In this document: positions 46,511 to 58,751 of the stretch, in pieces
How the letters are laid out: every line of letters starts with the position of its first letter
How positions within the stretch are numbered: the stretch's first letter is position 1
Assembly: GCA_008933995.1 (NCBI GenBank)
Contig: WARS01000029.1
Location: 19,375,511-19,439,510 of the forward strand
Origin: Datnioides undecimradiatus
Lineage: Eukaryota > Chordata > Actinopteri > Lobotiformes > Datnioididae
Direction: 5' to 3'
DNA: 64,000 nt
Notes under the pieces: model-generated
Told to the model about the DNA's origin: nothing
Seen by the model: the letters and a program-made list of their open reading frames with translations, nothing else
Databases searched by the model: none
Translations under genes and position numbers: made by a program

Positions 46511-46790
46511 TAATTCTCAGGTGTGCGAGTTGTGAAATGTTCGACGAAGAAGGAGAAAACCAAAATCCACTTGCCGAACGCAGAGATGCAGAATCGTCTG
46601 TGCCAGCAGCCCAAGCCGGGCACAGCCGATATCATCCAGCTGCAGAGATGCAGTGCCAGCAGACTTGTGCTTCCTATCGGCAAGAGGAGAAACAGCCACA
46701 GCAGCAGTGCAGAACTGCAGATGTAGACATGTTGATGCCCGCTTTTTGTTTAGTGCGTGTCTGTGAGGTTTTCATATTAAACATTTTAAA
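46511..46790 (+). other. Exon-like open segment of unknown nature
   Basis: After an acceptor-like TAATTCTCAG (ending 46520) two plus-strand frames stay open, one to 46724 and one to 46795. The first reads KEKTKIHLPNAEMQNRLCQQ and later RCSASRLVLPIGKRRNSHSS. The sequence is Gln/Cys-rich and contains imperfect short repeats of 'gcagagatgcag'. An ATTAAA poly(A)-like hexamer follows at about 46775. I do not recognise it. It could be the last exon of a non-coding RNA, a transposon scrap or chance. Confidence 0.2.
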
Positions 46791-49700
46791 CCTGTGAGTT
46801 TAAATTTCTTTGTTTTTATACTCTTAGAATATATTTAGGGTTCATTTAAAGGTAACTCATGACTCTATGAGCTGGCGATGCTGTGCATTGTACAGGTTTT
46901 TTAAGCTCTTGTGCACCTGTTTGTGGGCCTCCGTGCACCTGTGAAAACGGAGTGATGTGTGCGCCCGTCTCTTACTCCAGAACCCCCCAGCCTCGTTCCC
47001 AGGACAACCTCAACACATGCTCTCTCTATCCGACAACTCATTTTTTCTAATGAAAGTTTTATGTCCCCCCATCTGCAAGCCAAAGAGAAACCCGGCTTTA
47101 CGGCACACTCCCTCTTCTCCATCCTCTCTCTCTCTCCCTCTCACACAAACACACTCACGCCTCTGATGTATCTAAGGTAGTTGCTGCCTTCCCAGAGGTT
47201 AAAGCACACACATTTGAGGTGTTGGAAGTAAAGAGGAGCATAAGAAAAGCAAAGATGAAACAGAGATGAAAAGGCAGAAAAAAGGATGAGATGACTGAGC
47301 GCGAGTGGAGGGGGGAGACAACATTTTTTCAGTGCCAGAGTGTGTGTGTGTGTGTGTGAGCGAGAGTGTGTGTGTGTGTGTGTGCGCGCCCAAAGAACTT
47401 GTTTGATGTTCTTCCCATCTTTCAAACTAACTGTGGTGAGATAGCTTGCACTAATGGGTTGCATGAAGCTCAGGAATGTAGATCAACAGACGAATGCCTC
47501 ACCACCGCACACGACTCCGTGTGTGCTTGTGGTGTGAGAGAGTGACATCACACCAGGCAAGCATTCGGTGTTACGCGCACCCGCACGCAGTTGCTCGTAA
47601 GCTACCAGGTTACGAGCTTTCAGAGTTGTGTGTGCGTTTGTCTCAGTTCGTTCTCTCATGTGAGTTGCTGAGTGTTTGGCCTCAGTGGAGCTGCTGCCTG
47701 ACTGGGATTTAATGAGGCCTGAACCCTGTGTGCTCCTCCACCTGTGAGTGTGTGCTTGCGCGTTTCAGTTTCTCACAGCTTCTTGTTGGAGCCGCTGAAA
47801 CACTCGGTTTCCCCACCAGGGAACAGACGGACAGTGCTGTATGTCAGGGTGTTTGCCAGTGTTTTCTGTCGTTGTGCACATACGCAGTCGTGGTAAATAG
47901 TGTTCCCAATGCTACATGTTGAATAAACGATTACTGGAGCCAACAAATGAGATAGATGGAGACAGATAAAGGTACAATTTATGACATAATTGTCTCTCTG
48001 CGGACAAAATAAATAAACTTTTTGTGTTTTCAGACATAAAATGCCAGTGTGGCATGAGTTGAGGCCTGGGTTTTGCTGGGAACTGGTAATAGGATCCAAA
48101 TGTTAGTAAAAAGGCAGTTTACTGGGGGTAACACTTTTATTTGCTGACAGACAGACAGACAGGTTCAGGCAAACAAACACAGCAGACTTGGCAGGCATAA
48201 CATACACAGCTGGCAGCCATCAGGTAAGAGGCAGGCAATGAAACAGAAATCAGTTAAAGTCACAAACATTAGACAAATTAGAGTGGCGATACCTGAAAAG
48301 CAAAAACTGTTTATACAGAACCTTTGTCCTAATTCTCTCATTAAGGTGTGCATTATTCGGCCTTTGCAGCCTTCAGCATCCCCCAAATCTACTGTGCATC
48401 CTTTGAAGGAGGTGGACCCCGGCTACTCGGCGTTCGACAGCCACAACTCCAAAAAGAGAGTCAGAGGCATAGGAGGAGGGAGAGAGAGAGAGGGGGCGCA
48501 GGTGTCACTGTGACACAATCAGACTAGATTGCAGCACTTGAACTGGCACACCCACCATGAATGACTCCAATCAAGCAGGATTGTATCATCAGGGAGGCCT
48601 CTTCCGTCTGTCAGTCAGGCCCGGTGTTAGTTCCCAGGCTGTGATATCTATATTGCAAAAGCAGCTTTTAGATATACTGTTTTTTTACTCTTTGACAATG
48701 CAACGAATCATCGAAAAGGGAAGAGATCCCCATTACAGTGGCTATAATTATGAAAAAATGAGCATGTTGAGGGCTGATTTGGAGAAATCAGTTTTAATTT
48801 GGTCCATATTTTTTTAATCTCCCTTGAGATGCTCCACTCTCATTTATATTCTGTACTGAACTGTATTACTGAATGATGATTAATGATTTTGTATTTTTTC
48901 TCTTAATGAAATTAAATTTGACATTTTTGTGTCTTTCATTTCTTAAGTAATTGAGCTGATGTTTGAAAGGGCTTTATTTTCTCAGTAAATGCTAATACTT
49001 GATTCATTATCTTGCCTTACTGTGACGCACGTAGATCTTGGATATACTGTTCACAAGGGGCTTCCTTGAGCGTTGCTATGAGGGAGAAAGACTACAGTTC
49101 AAACATTTCTTCACCAAATATTCAAAATCTGCGACAAAACATGCTGGCCATCCTATCTACTTCTATCTTCGTCTGGCCCCTGCAGCTCCCGAAGTTGCTG
49201 ACATGGTGCCATTATCTCCCTGTTCTCCCCGGTAACTAAAATCCACAGACAGCTCTCCATGTCAGCCAATCAGATAACAGATAGCCCCTGATTTCGAGTC
49301 GGTGCCGCATGCCTTTCATCCCGCTGCTAGAAAGCATTTTGCTAGACAGATAGGATCCCACGGAGTGTTTACTGTACGCAGCATCTGAGGAATGGGCATT
49401 ACGAGGAAGGAGACGTGGAATGAAGACACAGAGGAATGATGTTGTGCTTGATTTTAGGGCTGAGGAAAGGAGTGAGGTATAGGGAGACGGATAGATAAAA
49501 GCAGGGAGGTTGGAGACAAATACAAATAAAGGATTGAGTGGGACTGAAGGAGGGAGGGATTATGGGAGGTAGGAGAAAGAAACCATCTTTCAGCTTTCAT
49601 GTCAGCTATAGGGACATTAAAGGAATATGGGAATGAATGAGTTCGAGAAAGAGAGAGCGAATGTCAGCAAAGCGTTCCAGAGGCCGTGTCTTCCACAGTA

Positions 49701-49799
49701 TCTGTCTTCCTGCCTGTACGTGTGCCTCCCAATCAGATATGTCTATCAGTCAGCGGTGTGTTCCACTGAAACACTGAGGCATCTCTTTTTGCATCCAGC

Positions 49800-49935
49800 A
49801 AATGAGATGCGGAGAGATTGAGGAAGAGAAGCAGGGAAAAAGGAAGATTGAGAAAGAAAAAAAAGCAGGGGTGGGGGGGGTGTGAGAGGAGGCAGCAGTG
49901 ACGGGTGAGAGGGGGGGGGAGAGAGAGCAGAACCT
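49800..49935. repeat. Homopurine (A/G) tract with G runs
   Basis: About 130 bases are almost entirely A and G on the plus strand, including runs of eight or more G near 49873 and 49911. Such tracts can form triplex or G-quadruplex structures. Confidence 0.8.
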
Positions 49936-50439
49936 GCATGCCTGATATATTTGGCATCTTAAATGAGGGTTTCGGCAACACCAGCATACTCACTCTTTGG
50001 ACTATATTTCATTGCACCGCAGTCATGTTTCCCCAGCAACATTAGTGTCGTAATGAAACTCTCATCTGAGCCCAGACCGAGCCTCGGAGCAAATGAGTTT
50101 CCTCACCGCTACGATCTCTGGTCGTACCGCACATTTACAATGGACAGAGAATGGCTTTCCTGTTCAAATTAGCCTGCTTGGTCAGCTGTCAGTGTGAATT
50201 ACGTTAACCATCACGCGCGATAAATGTTTTAGGTTTCTGCGGAAAGGGTGCAGACGTACTGACAACTTGCAGTTTAACGGTGTATATGGACGCATGCAAC
50301 AGAGGCAGAGCAGTGCAGAACGTGCACTCGACAAACACGGCATATAATGAATATCTAGCTGACTGAATACGCCAACAACTGCTGGGTGGATTTCTGCAAA
50401 GCCAAAGACGAGGTGTATTTTGTATTTGGAGCCAATTAC

Positions 50440-50575
50440 CAAACGTGAGCATGCTGACATGCTAAGCTACAATTGCGAGGATGCATTGTACCGCGATGGT
50501 AGCATTTAGCTCAAAGCGATACTGTGCGTAACTAGAGCCGCTAGCGTGGCTGTACACTCTCTCACAATAAGGTAC
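50440..50575 (+). repeat. Dispersed repeat fragment (tagcatttagctcaaagc type)
   Basis: 'gtgagcatgctgacatgcta...tagcatttagctcaaagcgatactgtgcg...gctagcgtggctgtacactc' matches a repeat type I recognise as very common in perch-like fishes. It is probably the right-hand part of the same family as 41.6 kb. Confidence 0.55.
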
Positions 50576-52687
50576 TTCAAATCACCGTGCCATCTGTGAG
50601 CATTTGAATAGTGACGCACTTCTGTTGTGTCGGCGCTGCGCTCCAAACAATTTGAGATGAGATAAATGAAACTGCCGTGTTTGCTTTTTATTTAAGTGTG
50701 TTTACGTTCGTATTTGATGAATGTTGTTATACTGTCAGAAAAACTGGGGGACTAGGAATAAAAATGTCTACAACAGCTTCTGTTAAAGACCATAAAGACT
50801 GAAAATCGGCCATTTTCCCCCCTTGAATCCGGTGATTTCTGCCATCAGCCCCGAGTACATCACACTTTGTTCCTGCTGTGCGGTCATGCCGTCTCCCAGC
50901 AGATAGCTAAAGCCGACACATGCTTTGCCGGCCTGCATCGCTGCACAAGTGCTAACCAATAGTGACCCACTGACGCTTTGTATTTCTGTGTCACGGATGC
51001 CACCGCTGTGCATTGTATGCAGCTGACTAAGCCGCTTCAGTCCTCTCCATGCAATGCGGCAATTTGGCCACAACCCAGAGCCCCAGATTTGTCCTAAACC
51101 ATTTCAGTTAGGACGACTGTGCCAAAAGCGGTTTAATACGGAGAGAAATAACTAGCTTGAGTAACAAACCCAATTTGTCACCAGGATCAAGCAGATGGGT
51201 AGCGTTTAGTGCGTCTGTGTGGCCGGTCCTGTTGTCTCTTTATGTACTTGTCTTGCTGTTTTGCACTCTTATCTGACATATTATGGTCGGTGGCCATCTG
51301 TTTGTTTGCTGTGAAAAGATGTATGATTTCTAGACAGCCTGCACCTCTGCGTCTTTCCTCTGCCGGCAGATTTATGGTTAGCTTGTATCTTCAGTGTGAG
51401 GTGTCTGAATGTGCGTCTTTAACAGAACTGCTCTTGTTTATCTGGTGAAAACATGATTCTCTTCGCCCCATCCTCCCTCTGAGCTCTAAAATCATGCACA
51501 CTCACACATGCATGCATAAATGGATGGAGAGAGGTCTGCAGAAAAAAAAAAAGGATTGTCTATCTCTTCCTGGCTCTCAGGTTATTTTTAACCTGAATGC
51601 TTGTAAGCGATGTGTCTTCCTTTTTACGTACCTCTGTCCCTCAGTGACTTCTCTTTTCCTCTCTCTTCCTTTCGCATCTTTCTCCTTCTGTTCTCTCTCC
51701 ACTCCCTCCCTCTTTCTATCCATCCATTCATCAGGGCTGTGCGCGAGTGAGGCTGGGCGAGAAGAGATGAAAGACCCCAGAGTGGGGATTTCGTCATTGA
51801 CACAAATGTACAGTGCACGCAGGCACGCACGGTTCTCCTAATGTCGTGTGTGCACTGAAGTGAATGCACGTGTTTCAGTGTGCTTTTCTGACTTTCTGAC
51901 TTGTGTTTTAAGTAATTCACATCTTCCAGCTGATTAAATTTGGGAAATTAAAGGATTCTTTGGAGTTGCTTAAATCGGAAGTATGTCTAAATGTAAAAGA
52001 TGCGTCATTCATTAAATCCAGAAACCAAATGCTGTCATTGTGCGCGTGAACATTCAAGCCTTATAAATGAGCAGGGTGAGTCTGTTACCAAGAAACCGTG
52101 GCATTTTAGGTTTTACAAAGAATGTCTGCGCGTGCGGGTTGGTGGGTGGTTGCATGCATGTGACTGGATGTGAGTAAGAGCAGAAATAAGGGGTGAAATA
52201 CTTTCACTGTTGAGAAAACTGTCTGCCGTTTTTCTGCGTCGTCATAAAGTGAAATAATAATACGTTTGTGGAAAAGGTTTCATCACCGTGCCCCAGGGCC
52301 CGGGGGGTTTTCCAGTGCAAAACCTAAAGATATTCAATCTACAATGATACAAAACAGAAGAAAGATGCAAATGTTCTATTTGAGACGCTGAAACAACAAG
52401 TTTGGCTTTTTTTTAAATGAATTAATTGAGTCATCCCTGATTAAATCGACTAATGGTTTTAACAACACTATAAATGATCCTTTTCTTTAGCTGAACTGCC
52501 ATTTTACGAGTTGAAAGTACAAAGCTAATCGCTCCTGCAGCCACCAATAATGGACGAAAACCTAAAAGCTATTTTCCTTGTTACTGTTAACATTTAAATG
52601 CACCGCCACATTTAATTTGCTCCGTCAATGAGAAGATCCTCTCTGCTGCGTCTTGAAATTGTATTGAATTGTCGGTGGATTGAGCGC

Positions 52688-52745
52688 ACGGCTGCCGAGT
52701 GGGGGCCGCGACGTCTCCACGCCGGAGCCCGGGTTGACTCTTGAC
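52688..52745 (+). repeat. tRNA-like segment, possible SINE head
   Basis: GGCTGCCGAGTGG at 52690-52702 resembles box A of Leu/Ser tRNAs (GGCCGAGTGG), and CCGGGTTGACTC at 52729-52740 resembles box B (GGTTCGANTC). The spacing is about 30 bases. The segment does not fold into a full tRNA, so it is not a tRNA gene. Confidence 0.25.
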
Positions 52746-55700
52746 ATACAGCTTTGTGGGGGTGTTTAACATGGTGGTGAATGGGACGAGGATAAGCTGA
52801 CAGGCAGAAAGAGCCCTCCTTTGATGGGATTAACACAGTGGCAGACAGGGACTAGTGCTTTAGATTGATTAAAGTGTAATCCTGGTGGATAATCATGCCT
52901 CCTGATGTGGCATGTGTGGCCAGCACCCTCATACAGCAACCCCCTGCATCCCTTGTCTCACGTCTTACAAACATAAACACAAACAAACAGCGCCCTGAGT
53001 CACATTAGCTCTCTCTGTGCCCTCTCCACCTCAGTCTTTCTTAAGTCTTTCCTTGGCTATCGCCTCTTAGAAAAGGTCAAGCGACGTGGAGAAGAGCTGA
53101 CAAAGATGGGAAATGAACACTCAGGCTGTCGTGTCATCCGTCGCTCAATCCATCCAGCTCATTTTCATGAGTTATCGTCATTGAGAGATGATGCTACGAC
53201 ATGCTACACAAGCAATCAATTAGACTCTAATTAGATCACTTTGAAATTTCGTGCACAAAGTCGCAGAGACTGAATGAGAGACATTCTCTCATTAATTATT
53301 TAATTTTAATTATTTAGCAAAGCCAGCGTGGTTTCAGTGTGTAAATCGCTTCTGCAGCAGGTTTGGTTGTGTTCCCCAAGTTTAAGAGTTTGGCCCAAGT
53401 TTGGCTCATGACTACCGTGGCCTCGCATCTCTTTTCCACACTGTCGGACGTGGTGGAAAGATCAAGAAACGACGTCTGACGATGTCGACAGAGACATTAG
53501 CAGCAGCGTCTTTCTGAGGACTCAGTAACTATGGCACTGATTGCTGACAGTGCAGCGATGGTGGTGCTGAAGCTGTTATTAATATAATTAGTTTAGTCTG
53601 TTCACACTAAATTAATCAACAGTGACTTTGGTAATTAATCAGTTATTTTATTCATTCGTCAGCATTAAATGCCCAACAGTTGCTGGCAAATGTGATATTT
53701 CTGCTTTTTTATGAGCAGGTTTCGCAATTTTCTGCAGTTTCATAGATTTAATAATAAATTGATTGGCATAAAAATAATTCAACCAGGAAGGACAACAAAC
53801 AGCAGCAGTTGTAGTATGCCTCGGTCTGAGGTATCTGAGGAATCGCCTGCATGCGTTGCAGGAGGGTGGTATACGTTGGGCTCCGTGTGCAGATTTTCCG
53901 TGCTTTGTTCCCGGATGTGTGATTCATGGGAACATTGGAAATGAGGGGCACTGACAGTACGGAGCTGAGGTCAGCTCTCGGTAGTTACTCAGGCATTATC
54001 GTGATGGGAGGAGAAAAACCCCCTGTGAGCTCTGTAAAGTCTCCGTGTGATAGCCTGGAGTATGGGAACTGGCCTGTGGCCCCAAAGAGGAAGAAAGCTA
54101 TTTACTTTAGATTCACATAACACATCCACGGTTTGGATAAATTCAGCCGTAATGCATTCGTCATGTTCTGATGGAGATTAAAATGTGATTACAGTGGGCT
54201 TTGTGGTGACTGTGTGGTTTAGCTGTGGGCATGGGAACGCAGTTAGCGGCCTATAACATAAGATCTCGGCCTTTTTATTCGTACTCTCCAAGCTGTTTAC
54301 GCCGGCATTCACACTGGAGGCTGTATGAGAAAGAGGCAACAGATGAAATTGTAACAAAGTGGATAGTGAGAGCAGAACAAAGTGAGGATAGCGGCAATTA
54401 GGAGAGGAAAATCTCCAGCTTCACACAACAACAGTTCGGCATCGTAATGTCTCTCCCCTTATTCTTTATCTCGCCGGCACAAGCTGCGCATTTCTCTCCC
54501 CTCGCTCCTTTTGCTCAAGGATTTCATAATAGCAACTCAAGTGGCGACATCTCATCCTGGCGGACAAAGCAAGGCACGGGAAAGGAAATCAGCATAGAGC
54601 CAAGATACGAGATGATGACGCCTGCTGGTATGCGTCGGGATGAAGCGTCGGGGATGTGGTTGACCCTGATTCTGCTGCTATTCTAGGAGGGACAGAAAAG
54701 CTCTCTTTGGGCCGTACTTTGCATGGTAGCATATGGAGCCCTGTCACCATGTGTGCTGGTGACATTATGTACCCATATGTTATAAGCTTGATGAACGCAG
54801 GAAGATGAAGTCGGCCCGTGAGGCTCTGGCTGCCTGTTCACTCTCTTTTTGGATCATTTGCTGAATTTGTCCTTATTTGTTACATTCGTTCAACCTTTTT
54901 TTTACATAATTTAAGTTTTTCCCTCCTTCGATCTTTTCTACAAATCATTTACTGAATCTCTCAGCGACTCTGGCCTCGCGCGCAGACAGAGCTCATCTTA
55001 AACCATCTGTACGGTATGTCTCTGGCCATCTGCTCTCTCAACCTTATGACAGTGGTCTAAATGTTGCTCGGCGCTTTCGACGGCGAGCCGAGCAGATTAA
55101 ACTTTTTGACTTTGTTTTTTTTTTTTTTCCCCCTCGCATCACTCACAGTGTGTGGTGGTATGAGGCTGTAAAGTAACAGATGGTTTTCTCACATCAGCAG
55201 GATGAAACGAGGGAGATGGTTTGATTTGAAGGGCACTTCTCTCAAGGTGGTTTTCTGATAAACATACAGCGCAGCTTTTTATTGGCATGCCAACCCACTG
55301 CCGGCGCTATAATCACCTCAAACAACATGAGTGGGCGTGGGTGGATGGACACACGGATTGATGGATGTGTCTGCACCCTGTTATTGTCCAGATTAGGCTG
55401 ATTTTTGAACACTGCAGCATTTCGTGGTCTGTGTCCTACAGAACGGCTTCGACGTATATGAACGGATGCTCATCTTACTCTTTTGTCTGCCATAGCCAAA
55501 CTTATTTATGAGCAGTTCTGCATCATTGACGTGGGTGAACATGCTATTTTACTCTCTTTCTGAGGTCTTGATTTCACAGTGAGGTCGCCACATTTGGTAC
55601 TTTAACCTGTGCTCGTCAACCACACTGTACCCAGGGATGTAGAAGAAGTGTGTGGGGTGGAGGGGGTAACCTTCACTTTATTTCACCGTTGTCCTTCAGC

Positions 55701-55784
55701 TTCCTGTTTTGGTCTGGATTAAATAAAAAGATGAAATGTCTTAATTAGTAACCTTAAGGAAACAGATGCAGGAAGGTGGATTTG

Positions 55785-55925
55785 TGGACTGTGGATGAAG
55801 CCAGGCTAGCTGCTCGCTGTTTCCCTCTGCTTTCAGTCTTTATGCTAAACTAAGCAAGCTTAGTTCTGTACCAAGTAAGTAAGCATCCCCTCCTGAAATG
55901 TTGAACTTGTTGAATTCCTTTAAGA
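55785..55925 (+). repeat. Dispersed repeat, copy 2 (cagtctttatgctaaactaag core)
   Basis: It shares its core and the preceding 'aggctag' segment with copy 1 at 38.85 kb. It extends further right to 'gaaatgttgaacttgttgaattcctttaa', which is the usual end of this repeat type as I remember it. Confidence 0.55.
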
Positions 55926-56318
55926 CCGTAGGGCGCTCGTCCTTCAGTCCTTCACTCTGAGTAATTTCTTGTCACGACTCTCAAACTTTCTGAGATGTAA
56001 GTCAAATACCTTTGGGATTTTTTTTTTCATGGTTGCACAAAATAATTAGAAGCCATCACTCAGGGCTACGTGGAGCTGTGATGAGCTCTTATCATTGTTT
56101 GACATTTTATAAGCTAAATGGTTAATCTATTAAGCCCATGCTGTGCAGCTTGATTAAAACTGGTTTAATGTAGTAGACACGGGATATGTAAAGTCTTCAC
56201 CTTTTTTATTTATTTAACTGCGTCGTCCCGTTCCCCCTTATGTTTTGAGATTCGGTCTCCAACGTCGCCTTCTCTTATTCTCTTCATCTTGACAAGTGTG
56301 AAGGTCCAGAAAAGGCAC

Positions 56319-57085
56319 TCAGCCCTCCCCGCCGCAGGAAGCAACCTTACTTTTACCAGCTTGCAAAGCTGCAATTTTGAAAGTGACTTCTACAACTCTG
56401 ACAGGTTGACAGCCAATCCATGTATTTCCCAGGTTAGTAGCCCAGTGCAAACAGGGGAACAAGAGAAGGAACAGCATGAAGATGTCATGGTGTTGTGGCC
56501 ACGGTGGTGAGAGAGAGGAGCAGGAGGCGAAAGGGAGCCCAGGCAGAAAGCAGAGACAGGTTAGAGAAAAGGCCAAGTGTGCACTCACTCCAGGAGCTAA
56601 AATAGGACAGTCAGGAAACAAGCATGGCTTTATTCCATCCGCTGAAGAGAGAGATACAGCCGTGGTCCTTTGAAGAGAGGGGGAATCCCAGAGAGGTGCC
56701 CAACTCCCAGAATTCCTCAATCTGCCAGTTTCCTGTTTGCGATTCCTGAATGTTATGATCGTGACCTTACAGGACACCGTTTGACAAACAGAAAGCCATT
56801 CAGGGTACACCTCTGTGGGTATATCTCAGCAGGACAGAAGTAGCTGTGGAAAGAAGTAAAGCTCTGTCCTCCCTCAACAAATACCACTAAGTTCCTCCCG
56901 AGCTGGGAACTGAAATCCCAGCAGCACCAGTAAAGCTGCCCATTGATCAAACACTGTGGTTTTACTGGGCACCCGTCCACCGCGGCGTGACCAAAAAGCA
57001 AACATGTGAAGCCAAACCGTTCCCTGCACCATGCACTTACATAGATTTCCTTCATTTTCATGTTTTCTCCTGCACTATCGGACAC
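56319..57085 (-). other. Two overlapping minus-strand open frames, unknown
   Basis: An open frame of 110 codons (57085-56753) overlaps one of 163 codons (56810-56319) in another frame. The proteins are rich in Ser, Leu, Cys and Pro, have no recognisable domain, and lack obvious splice context. A chance open stretch or a frameshifted transposon remnant are both possible; I do not call a gene. Confidence 0.15.
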
Positions 57086-58660
57086 CGAAAGTCACATTAA
57101 ATCCGTGCTGGAATGGCTGAAATCATCATCGGTGAGGTGTAAAGTTGTTTTTTTTCCCCTCATCTGAAAAATCCTAATCTTTGGTAATGCAAAATATCTC
57201 AGTGCAAATGACATTCAAAGCAGGCAGCACATGCATGAACAAACGCTCCGAGCCAGCACAGAGGGTTGCCTCGGCGCAGCCAAGTTTTCACAGACCATAG
57301 CCTGTTCTTTTCCCATTTGCGCGCCTTCTGCAACTGCCTCTTTTTGGAAAGCAATACGACTTCATCAGTTGTCTCCTTGGCTGCCGGGACTATAATTTAA
57401 ATTGTAAAAATTGCCTTTTCCTTGCGCACGTAGGAGCTAAGTTTTAAGTTCAGGTTGTCGCAGCCAAAGCAGGTGCGTTTAGTCTCTGTCTGTTACCCTC
57501 TACATGCTGGCACTGGCAAGTACACCGGGGATCAGCGAAATGTGTTATGCATCCAACCTTAATTTGTAACCCGTCTTTTTATTAGCTCTATATTTACTTC
57601 AGTGCGAGGATATCAAATTATGAAATGTTCTTGCTCACATCCAATTTCCCACTCCTTTCATCTACATCTTTTATAAACATCTGAACTGCCTCAAAGCTGT
57701 GCATCTGCCTCTAGTCAGCCAGCCAGCCTTTTGTTTTAAAGTCCTCTCTGCTCCCCCTAACAAAGTCTGTGTTTTTAAATGAGCTCCCTTCAGGGCCAAA
57801 CCATATTGTGTTTTCTTCCATTTGGGTTTTCTCGCCGTCATTGTGTGCGCGAATGTGCAGTTGACTGACCCAGAGCCTGTGTCCCGACTTGACTGTGGCC
57901 CTCTTCAACAGAGTCTTATGAAACCCATTTTGGTGATCTCTTTTGTATGAAGTCATAGCGGCCGAATGTGGAGGCCAAAGCTGAAGGGCCTGGAGCTGCA
58001 GTTCCCCTGATGGCCTCTAGATGCTTGCTCCAAGGAAACTTTAACTGTACTTGAAGTGAAGAGGAAACCTTATACTGCAGACAACTGACAAGATGACAGT
58101 TGGCAGCAAATCCAAACTATGAAGGACGCCAAGAGGGTCTACCTTTATTTGTTCATCAGCACTGCAGGATTCCTACTTAGGAATCAGTAACGGAAAGACA
58201 TGAATCTTTATCTGAACCGAGGAGATGAAGGAGGAGTCGCGAGTCAACTGTGCTCCCTCTGCTGTTAGATTTGCCCAGAAACCAAAATGTTGCAAGTTGT
58301 TTATTTTTAGTTGCAATTAAAGCAAAACCAGTCATTTGGTTTCAGATGGTAGTCTGTAATAATCTCATAAAGCCAAGCAGAGGCTCGCTCCCCGTGTGTC
58401 TGCACGTGCATGCGTGTCTTTTACCATGCGAAACAATGTGTGTTTGTGCGACAGAGACACAAAAAGGTGTGGTTGTGTCACTTTTGAATCTTCCCCCCTT
58501 TGTCCCGCAGTGAGCCTAAATACACGCATCTCATCTCACCAGAGAGCAGTTCAGACCTATTTCAAGAAGCTTGTAATTTGGGAAGCTTTGGAAACAAAAT
58601 GATGCTGGGGGAGCAGTCTTTTCACTCTGTCTGTCTGCTTTCTCTCTGTCTGTGGTTTAG

Positions 58661-58751
58661 ATCGGCTGATACGGATATCTGCGCACTTGAGGTGAAGGAG
58701 GAGGGACTGGAGGATGTAGACCTCAGTGCTTTCCTTCAGACGGAGAAAGAA
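58661..58751 (+). other. Unassigned exon-like segment (30 codons)
   Basis: A long pyrimidine tract (58617-58650) and TGTGGTTTAG precede 91 bases that stay open: one base, then 30 codons reading SADTDICALEVKEEG, then LEDVDLSAFLQTEKE. They are followed by the donor GAA|GTAGGG. The acidic, Leu-containing composition is protein-like. A second acceptor-like site, CCCCTTTGTCCCGCAG, lies at 58510. I do not recognise the product, and no flanking exons in phase were found. It could be an exon of the next gene to the right, perhaps an alternative kank4 exon, or chance. Confidence 0.3.

Larger units (their letters stand above)
46800..58500. other. Gene-poor region, middle part
   Basis: No recognisable coding exon. 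Contents: GT/GC microsatellites at 47341-47385, a purine-rich tract near 48470-48500 and another at 49800-49935, dispersed repeats near 50.5 and 55.8 kb, a tRNA-like segment near 52.7 kb and minus-strand open frames at 56.3-57.1 kb. The segments 51-52.6, 53-55.7 and 57.1-58.4 kb look like unique, moderately AT-rich DNA in which conserved regulatory elements could hide, but nothing specific can be claimed. Confidence 0.5.

Noticed and set aside
48065..48500. Possible transposon end or gene fragment with a (CAGA)n tract
   Set aside because: The short CAGA repeat and a 91-codon frame have no matching structure or inverted repeats that I could see.
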